A stretch of 40,090 bases of DNA, taken from positions 1 through 40,090 of the forward strand of contig CAIQHB010000033.1 of assembly GCA_903871465.1 (NCBI GenBank), in the 5' to 3' direction. Made by a program: the position numbers and the translations under genes. This document shows, one piece after another, positions 33,583-40,090 of the stretch. The DNA comes from an uncultured Methanosarcinales archaeon (lineage in GTDB: Archaea; Halobacteriota; Methanosarcinia; Methanotrichales; Methanotrichaceae). The notes beneath the pieces were generated by a model, which made no database searches, was not told the DNA's origin, and saw nothing but the letters and a program-made list of their open reading frames with translations. Each line of letters opens with the position of its first letter. The first letter of the stretch is position 1.

Positions 33583-34197
33583 TCAGCTTTCTTTATCAAC
33601 AGTCTCAACTTTATGAGCCATCCTCTCTCGCAATTCATCTATGTTCAGGGGATTAAGAGGCTTGCATATAATCTCGTTCACCCTGAGCCTTCGTAAGTGC
33701 TGAGTCGAAGCCGCCTGCATTACCATGGCGGTATCCGATCCCCAAGCAGTCCCGGCAATTGCTATCACCTTTTCACCAGCTGCCACAAGTCCGGCATCCG
33801 TAACCATGAGGACGATTTCAAAGCAGACCTTTGCACCCTGACAGAAGCAGCGCAGGAGGTTGGCCATTGCGGTTGCATTATTTGAACCATAGAAATCGTC
33901 CGTATGGAAGAGCATGGTGCCAAAATGAACCTCATGCCCTGATGCCCGCAGGGCCCGGACAAGCTCCTCTGGAAATGGATTCTTCTCTCTATAGAAGTCG
34001 AACTGATGGGGAACTACTATCAATTTGACGCCTTTGTCCCCGAAGAAATCCATGGCCTTTCTAGCAGTAGCACCGGTGGTGGAGGCGAGCACTATTTTCT
34101 TTATCCCCAGAATATCCTGTCTCTCTTGCACCAGCTTAAAGACGGCATCGGTGTTATCAGGCCCGCCCTCTTCGAAGTAGACTATCTTGCTTTCCAT
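33583..34197 (-). CDS. Pyruvate kinase C-terminal-domain-like protein (COG1751-like)
   Basis: A 204-residue stand-alone alpha/beta protein resembling the C-terminal domain of pyruvate kinase. It shows TDAVFKLV, then KKIVLASTTGATARKAMDFF, the LIVVPHQFDFY strand and CFEIVLMVTDAGLVAAGEKV with IAIAGTAWGSDTAMV. The catalytic barrel of pyruvate kinase is absent, so it is not itself that enzyme. The COG1751 assignment comes from memory of such archaeal proteins; the role is unknown. GGGTG sits about eight bases before the ATG. It is the first gene of a two-gene unit with the AKR. Confidence 0.8.
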   Translation of the reverse strand: MESKIVYFEEGGPDNTDAVFKLVQERQDILGIKKIVLASTTGATARKAMDFFGDKGVKLIVVPHQFDFYREKNPFPEELVRALRASGHEVHFGTMLFHTDDFYGSNNATAMANLLRCFCQGAKVCFEIVLMVTDAGLVAAGEKVIAIAGTAWGSDTAMVMQAASTQHLRRLRVNEIICKPLNPLNIDELRERMAHKVETVDKES

Positions 34198-34373
34198 TTT
34201 GTCAGCACCCTTATTCCTGTTGGATTCGATTCAATATCTTTATTTCCCTGAACTTTTAAAACCTGATTTTGGGCAGCACTGCCGGAAGCTTGAGGTTCGA
34301 CGTAGTTCGACTGAAACTTATTTGAATTATGCAAGCGCTGCATAATAGATATTTCGATATTGGAGAAATTATC

Positions 34374-34880
34374 ATGCTCGACATATTGAGAAACCGGCGC
34401 AGCATTCGAAGGTTCACAGATAAAGAGATAGAACAGGAATTGATCGAACAGCTCAAAGAGGCTGCTCTGCGCTCGCCAACGTCCCGCGGCATCAACCCCT
34501 GGCGCTTTCATTTTGTCACCGATAGGGCGTTGCTGGAGGAGCTCTCCCGGGCCAAAGAAAGTGGCTCAAGTTTTCTGAAAGGAGCACGACTGGGTGTGGT
34601 CATCTCCGCTGTGGAAGGAGAGTCTGATGTCTGGGTCGAGGACTGCTCCATCGCTTCGATTATCCTGCAGCTTACAGGCCAGAGCCTGGGTCTTGGCTCC
34701 TGCTGGGTCCAGATCAGAAACCGGATGCATGACAGCCATCTGTCAGCTGAGGATTATATCAAAGAGGCACTCGATCTGCCCGAAAATATGAGGGTGGAAT
34801 CCATGATCGCCTTCGGCTATCCAGACGAGAAAAAAGCGCCCGTTCCCAAAGAGAAGCTTCAATATGAAAAGATCTTATGA
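34374..34880 (+). CDS. Nitroreductase-family FMN protein
   Basis: A 168-residue FMN-dependent reductase of the nitroreductase fold. GGAGAA (34362-34367) is six bases before the ATG at 34374; the frame upstream of that is not supported. Motifs: RNRRSIRRFTDKEI (FMN phosphate-binding start), AALRSPTSRGINPWRFHFV, and a C-terminal Gly-rich part with QSLGLGSCWVQIR and MIAFGYPDEKK. It presumably makes a homodimer. Substrate unknown. It is divergent from the pyruvate-kinase-like gene. Confidence 0.88.
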   Translation: MLDILRNRRSIRRFTDKEIEQELIEQLKEAALRSPTSRGINPWRFHFVTDRALLEELSRAKESGSSFLKGARLGVVISAVEGESDVWVEDCSIASIILQLTGQSLGLGSCWVQIRNRMHDSHLSAEDYIKEALDLPENMRVESMIAFGYPDEKKAPVPKEKLQYEKIL

Positions 34881-35282
34881 GGGCGGCCCCGTGAAGTGAT
34901 GCGAACCTTTTGCTGGAGGATCATAAAGCAATTCTCGAACAACCAAACGGCTGCGCATCCTGCTGCAAGCCGCGAGGTTACTTCATGAGGCAGAAATCCG
35001 TTGTGATGCCAACTCTGCCATTCGGACCGAATTGTCAGTTGTTCTGCGTGCCGATTTCTTGATCGATGCCGCCCCCAGGGCTCCAGACAGCGAGCACGCA
35101 CGGCCGAGAGAGGCCACCCGCGACCCCCACAGAACAGGAACATAGCGGCCAGAGCGAGCCCGAGCTCATACGAGCTATGCAACATAAGCTTCTGCCAATC
35201 AGATAATGTGGATGGGGATCAGAGGTCAAAAGTTTAAAAAACATAGGCAAGAAATAAACGAGAACGCCATTAATATGAAATG
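34881..35282. other. Intergenic stretch with possible decayed coding sequence
   Basis: About 400 bases. The minus strand, within 35185-35100, reads SYELGLALAAMFLFCGGRGW and then PLSAVRA, a little like the last helix and G-x-G tail of DoxX-type membrane proteins. No upstream part or start is present. I see no intact gene, only a possible remnant, and GC-rich sequence changes to AT-rich at ~35215. Confidence 0.35.
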
Positions 35283-36092
35283 TCATGCATCGGCAACAGC
35301 TTCTGCGACTCTTATCTTGGCTGGTTCATTTTTCATTTCAAAAATTCCATCAGCTTCTTGTTTCAATAGACTCTGAGATTCATTTGGATACTTAGAGAGA
35401 TCATAAACTACAGCAAACATTTCTACCTGAGGATTTACTCGTCGCCAAAGAAGAGGGTCTAATAGCTTTGAAGCTATATGCTGCCGTTTGTCTGAAGTGC
35501 TGGAATTAGCGTGGCTAATAATCTGCATTAATCTATTTTTATTAGAGGGAGACATATCGCTATGTATTGTGATTCCATCTAGCTTAATTGATCGGGGTTT
35601 GGTTAAATTTAGCGCCCATCCAATGGGATCATCCCTTGGACGCTCTGGATAGTCATTGATCAGCGTATCTAAAATAGCCCTTCGTACTGTTTGTGGAAAT
35701 TTATCTTCTGTATCAGATATGGGTTTAGCCTCGAAAAAAGTAGGCAGCCTAGAAATACCTTGTACATATTTGAGAATGCCTTCCGGTGAATCCAGATAGC
35801 ATAGATCAAGACTACCTCTTATTTGCTGGATATTATAGCGTTCAAAATAGTCTATTTTATAGGGCCAGAATTCAAAGTCCTCATTAGCCCTCAAAGAGCT
35901 GATCTGATTAAGAGTTTGGCCTCCGTCTGTTATGTGACCTTCTTCCGTAATATAAATGGAAACAGGTGCACCCATCCAATCGAGATATGGAGTAGTCACC
36001 TTAATGGCATTTTTCCGGACCAAAGAGTATTCTATGCTATTGCAAATTGCTTCTTTTATTTTCGAAAAGAGGGCGTCTTGATTTTTATTCAT
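35283..36092 (-). CDS. DUF1828-like protein of an accessory gene pair
   Basis: A 269-residue protein. Its N-terminal ~100 residues match the DUF1828 pattern: TTPYLDWMGAPVSIYITEEG, then HITDGGQTLNQ. The rest (~150-260) fits a DUF1829-like half with RRAILDTLINDYPERP and VEMFAVVYDLSK. I know such proteins from mobile or defence-like gene neighbourhoods in bacteria, with unproven function. The codon use is AT-rich against neighbours, suggesting transfer. AGAGGAG precedes the ATG, and the start overlaps the preceding gene by eight bases. Confidence 0.7.
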   Translation of the reverse strand: MNKNQDALFSKIKEAICNSIEYSLVRKNAIKVTTPYLDWMGAPVSIYITEEGHITDGGQTLNQISSLRANEDFEFWPYKIDYFERYNIQQIRGSLDLCYLDSPEGILKYVQGISRLPTFFEAKPISDTEDKFPQTVRRAILDTLINDYPERPRDDPIGWALNLTKPRSIKLDGITIHSDMSPSNKNRLMQIISHANSSTSDKRQHIASKLLDPLLWRRVNPQVEMFAVVYDLSKYPNESQSLLKQEADGIFEMKNEPAKIRVAEAVADA

Positions 36093-36576
36093 AGAACTCC
36101 TCTAATCCCTTCTGCAAAGCCCTTTTTAATGGCATTTCAATAGCATTCAATCTTCCATCACTAAAATAGTAATGGTTTAAAAAGGCTTCCAAGAGCTCTG
36201 CAGAATTCATGTTCGCCCAAAGACTTGCAGGCACAGGTCGTCGTGTTCCTGGAGCACCATTTATTCTATGAAAAAAGTCAAGCTCATGAAAGTGCGGATG
36301 ATCTTCAAGTTTTCTGCCATCTGCCGCTCTAAATGGTCCGCTATGCGACTGATGTGCCATTAGTAGATAGTCGAAGCCGTCTGGTTTTACGTAGATTTTG
36401 AATCCTTCATATTCAACATAATAACCTGAAATATGTAGTTTATCAGCATAATGGTTAGGCAGGATATCGGAAGACACTTTATGGGCATCCAAGTTTACGG
36501 CGTCTTCATCGCTGCAATATGGACATTGCGTAAGCTCAAGCGGGCCGCCTTCAATCACTTTCGGACTTTCCCCCAA
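36085..36576 (-). CDS. Partner of the DUF1828-like protein, zinc-finger-like start
   Basis: A 163-residue protein of unknown family, translationally coupled to the DUF1828-like gene by an 8-base overlap. A CPYC pair near residue 18 may bind metal with His/Cys downstream. The middle has HISGYYVEYEGFKIYVKPDG and a His-rich DHPHFHELDFFHRI stretch. The TTG at 36576 has GAGG five bases upstream. The frame stays open upstream for ~22 codons without an ATG, so a lost or longer N-terminus is possible. AT-rich like its partner. Confidence 0.6.
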   Translation of the reverse strand: MGESPKVIEGGPLELTQCPYCSDEDAVNLDAHKVSSDILPNHYADKLHISGYYVEYEGFKIYVKPDGFDYLLMAHQSHSGPFRAADGRKLEDHPHFHELDFFHRINGAPGTRRPVPASLWANMNSAELLEAFLNHYYFSDGRLNAIEMPLKRALQKGLEEFYE

Positions 36577-36805
36577 CCATGCCTCATATATTACAGGGTC
36601 TAGCCTAACCGGTCCGTCCCTTCTAGCCGTGTATAATCCCTCTATTTATGAAGTAAATTCCTCTTCACCAAGAAATAGTTTGGGGTTTAAAAGTTCGAAT
36701 CACTGGTTACAACCCTCCAATTGGCGAGACCTTTCTTTTGGCGATAAATTTTTATTGTATGTCTCTATATTCAGAATAAGCACTTCACTCCGCGAAGGAT
36801 ATCTT

Positions 36806-38662
36806 ATGGGAAAAAATCGCAAATTAATGATACTAATAGTTTTATGTATCGCATTGAGCCTGGGGAGCATCATACTCCAAGATTCGAATAGCAGTGCAGG
36901 AAAAAATTGCCCCTATTCCAATATCAGCATCCATTCCATTCAGGGAGCAGGGCACAGGTCACCCCTTGCAGGATGCAGCGTCTCAGGGATTCAGGGCATT
37001 GTAACCCTTGTTACTTCCAAGGGATTCTTTATGCAAGACCCGAGTCCAGATAATGATAACCGCACTTCAGAAGGCATATTGGTATATACCGGGAGCCCGC
37101 CAAAAAATGTAAAGAAAGGAGATTTGGCAAACGTAAATGGAACTGTAAATGAGTATTTTCAGAACGGAAGACCTTTGAGCCTCAGCGTAACGGAAATTGT
37201 CAATCCCACTTATACTACCAGGCACAGCAATATCGCGTTGGCTCCTGTCCTCCTCGGCATAGGCGGCCTGGTCCCGCCGGATACTGTTATTGAGGATGAT
37301 GCTTTTGGGAACATCTCAACTAATAATTCTTTTGATCCCGGAACAGATGGTATCGATTTCTATGAAAGTCTGGAGGGCATGAGCGTCTTGATAAACAATG
37401 CAGTCGTTGTCGGCCCTGCCAAGTCCACCTACCATCCTGTCGTATATGTCTTGAGTGACAACGGCAGCCTGGCGAGCATCAGAACTCCCGGCGGCGGCAT
37501 CATATGTAGACCTGGAGATTACAACCCGGAGCGAATAGCCCTAGACTTCTTTACCAATTCAACCCAGGCCGTCAATGTTGGAGACCTCATCAAAGGTCCA
37601 ATTGTCGGAGTGATTGATTATTCAAAGTACAATTACGAGATCGTGGTAGACAAAAATACGCCTCTAGCACTTACACATGGCCCCAGCAATAGCAGCCACG
37701 ATAGCAGCTACGGTAGCAATAACAGTATCAATGACAATAGAACTCAATGTGCTGCTGGGGATCAGATCACCATCGCGGCCTATAATGTCGAGGACCTTTC
37801 GTATAATCTAAAAACAAAAAAATTTGGAACCCTGGCGCAACAGATCGTGGAAAATCTCAGCGCCCCAGATATCATTGCGCTTGAGGAGATAAAAGGCGAC
37901 AACAGCACGAAAGATGGATCAGACATCTACAAGACTCTAAATCTACTAACTGAGAATATCAGTATTGCAAGCAATGGCAAGCTCCATTATAGTAATATTA
38001 GCATTCCTGATAAGAATAGTACCATGAATGTAGCCATCCTCTACAGAACAGATCGCGGATTATCCTTCCGGGGTCTTTCTACAGGAAATCCCAGGGAAGA
38101 TGTTACTGTGACCCGTGGCCCTCATATTTCACCAAATCCGGGCTGGATTTACCCCCTGGATCCGGCATTCGAAAATGGTCTGCGCAAGCCTCTGGCAGCA
38201 GAGTTCGCTTTCGAGGGCCAGAGTCTTTTCGTAATCGCCAACCACTTTAAGGCCAAAGACGACAAGGATGATAGACTCTTCGGGGAGTATCAACCTCCTA
38301 GATCAATTACGGATGATAAGCGTCATAAGCAGGCCCAGATAGTTCATAACTTTGTTAGAGAAATCCTAAATTCTAACTCCACTGCAAACGTAGTCGTCCT
38401 CGGCGACCTCAATGATTTCCAGTTTTCTGAGACGTTGAACATCCTCAAGGGCAATTTGCTCACAAATCCCCTGGAAAATCTGCCCATTAAAGAGCAATAT
38501 ACTTACAATTTCGAAGGCGACTCTCAGGCCCTGGATCATATACTTATCAGCAAGAACCTGGGTCACATGTCCCCGGAGTTCAAAGCAGTGCATATAAACG
38601 CCGATTTCGGAATCCAGACCAGCGATCATGATCCCGTAGAACTGAGGCTGAAGTTCCCTTAG
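36806..38662 (+). CDS. Secreted endonuclease/exonuclease/phosphatase (EEP) family protein with OB-like N-terminal part
   Basis: The open frame begins at 36629, but AAGGAT six bases before the ATG at 36806 and the signal peptide right after it (KNRKLMILIVLCIALSLG) mark the true start, giving ~618 residues. Residues ~45-150 look like the OB-fold found before extracellular nucleases (IQGIVTLVTSKGFFMQDPS). A Ser/Asn-rich linker (~295-315) precedes the EEP domain: AYNVEDL (~326), IIALEEIKGD (~357), VANHFKAK, VLGDLNDF (~532), QALDHILIS and SDHDPV (~606), all active-site motifs. It is likely an extracellular DNase or phosphodiesterase, possibly for nucleotide scavenging or matrix turnover. Confidence 0.88.
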   Translation: MGKNRKLMILIVLCIALSLGSIILQDSNSSAGKNCPYSNISIHSIQGAGHRSPLAGCSVSGIQGIVTLVTSKGFFMQDPSPDNDNRTSEGILVYTGSPPKNVKKGDLANVNGTVNEYFQNGRPLSLSVTEIVNPTYTTRHSNIALAPVLLGIGGLVPPDTVIEDDAFGNISTNNSFDPGTDGIDFYESLEGMSVLINNAVVVGPAKSTYHPVVYVLSDNGSLASIRTPGGGIICRPGDYNPERIALDFFTNSTQAVNVGDLIKGPIVGVIDYSKYNYEIVVDKNTPLALTHGPSNSSHDSSYGSNNSINDNRTQCAAGDQITIAAYNVEDLSYNLKTKKFGTLAQQIVENLSAPDIIALEEIKGDNSTKDGSDIYKTLNLLTENISIASNGKLHYSNISIPDKNSTMNVAILYRTDRGLSFRGLSTGNPREDVTVTRGPHISPNPGWIYPLDPAFENGLRKPLAAEFAFEGQSLFVIANHFKAKDDKDDRLFGEYQPPRSITDDKRHKQAQIVHNFVREILNSNSTANVVVLGDLNDFQFSETLNILKGNLLTNPLENLPIKEQYTYNFEGDSQALDHILISKNLGHMSPEFKAVHINADFGIQTSDHDPVELRLKFP

Positions 38663-38842
38663 AGCCGGAGCGAACCGGTTTGATGGCTATGCCAAGCCAC
38701 CATCCACTATTTTTTGCCGATCCGGTCTATTATTGCAATATTGCAATACAGAATGGGTCCCGGCTCCATGGCTCTACCACAGGGTATATTTCGTTTGCTT
38801 CCCATAAGCCTGCTGCAAGCTCAATTAGTGAGGCGGAAGACG

Positions 38843-39925
38843 ATGGGAGTTTCAACGGCCAAGGTATTGGTAATAAGCACATTCTTGATCATAGGGATGG
38901 TACTGGCAGGGGTTCTGATGCAGCCCAAAACGTCAATGGACGCATGGAATGTCAAAGAGGGCGACTTTCCAGCCAACGCAAGCCCGGAAGAGAGGCTGAC
39001 CTTCTTGCTCAGATACGCCATCCTTGCACCCTCCAGCTACAACACCCAGCCCTGGAATTTCAATATCTCTGGAACTGAGATTGATATCTTTGCCGATAAA
39101 TCGGGTTGGCTGCAAGTTGCAGACCCGGATTATAGGGAGCTCTACCTGAGCCTCGGCTGTTGCCTCGAAAATTTGCGGGTTTCGGCAGACCATTTTGGAT
39201 ACAACTGCAGCGTTGCATATTTCCCGGGACCGAAAGATCTTGTGGCCAGAGTTGTATTGCAGCCCGGGGCTTCGCCCACGCTTGACCCCCGTCTCTTTTC
39301 CGCTATCCCTTCCCGCCTTACCAATCGCAACCTCTATGAGGGGCGTGCCATTAAAGATGCGGATCTGATAACCCTCCAGAGCTTCGGCCTGGATAAGGAT
39401 ATTCGAACCAGCCTGGTCACCGATTCCACCACTAAGAAAAAGTTCCTTGATCTTATCGTCCGTGCGGATCAGATCCAGTATTCCGATGCCAACTTCAAGA
39501 GCGAGCTGGGCCACTGGCTGAGCCAGGGGAGCATGGGGCCAACCGGCGTCCAGGCCAAAATCGATCAGATGAATGTGGTCTTTCTGGACAACGGACCTGA
39601 ACAGATCAGAATGGATTCCGAACTTATCAATAGCACACCTTATTTGGGCTTTATCAGCAGCAACGGAAACGATAGTAAATCACAGGTTTTGGCCGGAGAG
39701 ACCCTCGAGCGTCTCTGGCTTGCGGCCACCGCACTGGGTGTGAGCCTGCATCCCATGAGCCAGGCACTGGAGGTGCAGGAGACAAAGAATGAGCTTGACA
39801 AGCTTTTGCCAATCGAAGCCGGAAGCACGCAACATGTGCAGCAAACCTTCCGGCTGGGCTATGCGGGGCCCGTCAAGGAGCATACGCCAAGAAGGCCGCT
39901 TGAAGATGTTCTGATAAAGGAGTAG
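38843..39925 (+). CDS. Membrane-anchored nitroreductase-like protein
   Basis: The frame opens at 38714 but GAGGCGG (38830-38836) lies six bases before the ATG at 38843. From there a hydrophobic anchor (AKVLVISTFLIIGMVLAGVL) leads an exported domain of ~330 residues. RLTFLLRYAILAPSSYNTQP and WNFNISG are like the start of Acg-type nitroreductases, with a second half carrying FKSELGHWLSQGSM, LERLWLAATALGVSLHPMSQ and LGYAGPV. The fold appears as a fused pair of nitroreductase halves. FMN binding outside the membrane is unusual for a methanogen enzyme. The gene follows the EEP nuclease by 180 bases on the same strand. Confidence 0.8.
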   Translation: MGVSTAKVLVISTFLIIGMVLAGVLMQPKTSMDAWNVKEGDFPANASPEERLTFLLRYAILAPSSYNTQPWNFNISGTEIDIFADKSGWLQVADPDYRELYLSLGCCLENLRVSADHFGYNCSVAYFPGPKDLVARVVLQPGASPTLDPRLFSAIPSRLTNRNLYEGRAIKDADLITLQSFGLDKDIRTSLVTDSTTKKKFLDLIVRADQIQYSDANFKSELGHWLSQGSMGPTGVQAKIDQMNVVFLDNGPEQIRMDSELINSTPYLGFISSNGNDSKSQVLAGETLERLWLAATALGVSLHPMSQALEVQETKNELDKLLPIEAGSTQHVQQTFRLGYAGPVKEHTPRRPLEDVLIKE

Positions 39926-39967
39926 ATATGGTTCCTCGCTGTATCGAGTGGGTAATAGATCGTAGAG

Positions 39968-40090
39968 CCCTCTGTGAGTCCTCCGTGCGCTCTGTGCCTC
40001 TGTGGTGGTAGTTCGTGACCATTGGTCATAAACCAGTGGCTAACGACGTTTCAACCACAGAGACACAAAGTTCACAGAGTACGCACGGAG
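39968..40090. repeat. Dispersed inverted-repeat element, cut by the window end
   Basis: The left part (39968-40009) contains CTCCGTGCG, CTCTGTGCCTCTGTGG. The right part (40053-40090) is its inverted relative: ACCACAGAGACACAAAG, TTCACAGAGT, ACGCACGGAG. Between them is a small ATTGGT/ACCAGT hairpin. CACAGAG-type palindromic repeats of this sort occur in many prokaryotic genomes between genes; this one is non-coding and its right end is outside the window. Confidence 0.65.

Noticed and set aside
39968-40090. CRISPR-like repeats
   Set aside because: Only two inverted arms, no regular spacers or direct repeats.

Overview
This window looks like part of the chromosome of a methanogenic archaeon, probably in the Methanotrichaceae/Methanosarcinales (Methanothrix-like). 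This is inference from several signs: a CbiMNQO metal transporter beside cobalamin-uptake ABC genes and a CobN chelatase; many secreted proteins rich in N-x-S/T; TATA-type promoters combined with GGAGG/GGTGAT Shine-Dalgarno sites; TTG, GTG and probably CTG starts; oligo-T terminators; and a PUA-like fragment. No rRNA, tRNA, CRISPR array or complete insertion sequence was seen.

Positions 1-2700 hold a secreted protein that probably starts at CTG, a sparse stretch, a 38-residue Cys/His-rich peptide with a near-perfect ribosome binding site, a truncated PUA-like gene and a decayed 3' fragment of a cobalamin ABC ATPase. Positions 2730-6793 are a tight operon, cbiM-cbiN-cbiQ-cbiO, followed by a CDF cation exporter with His-rich ends. 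This would allow both import and export of Co/Ni. Then come a receiver-only response regulator, a small Sm-like protein, a winged-helix regulator and a large secreted PQQ-type propeller protein broken by one frameshift.

Positions 11400-21201 form a corrinoid region. On the minus strand is a complete btuF-btuC-btuD set. On the plus strand are a second binding protein, a second ATPase (no permease gene) and cobN, overlapping the ATPase by 4 bases. The decayed ATPase at 2.5 kb is nearly identical over its last ~90 bases to the end of the minus-strand btuD, so the family has expanded and decayed locally. A 16-base sequence upstream of cbiM recurs with one mismatch upstream of btuF and may be a shared operator.

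Positions 21302-29152 carry an MgtA-like P-type ATPase, an RNase II/R exoribonuclease and a 1184-residue hybrid histidine kinase with six PAS-like domains. Its receiver resembles the stand-alone receiver at 6.9 kb. Positions 29340-40090 are mostly accessory: secreted proteins (one with two DUF333-like motifs and a 24-base tandem repeat), a secreted thioredoxin, an aldo/keto reductase with ferredoxin-type clusters, a pyruvate-kinase C-domain-like protein, a nitroreductase, an AT-rich DUF1828-like gene pair, a secreted EEP-family nuclease, a membrane-anchored nitroreductase-like protein and, at the right edge, a dispersed inverted repeat cut by the window end.

The main theme is trace-metal and corrinoid handling: import, export, possible His-rich buffering, cobalt insertion and cobamide salvage. 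Functions are read by eye from motifs and context; no database search was run.
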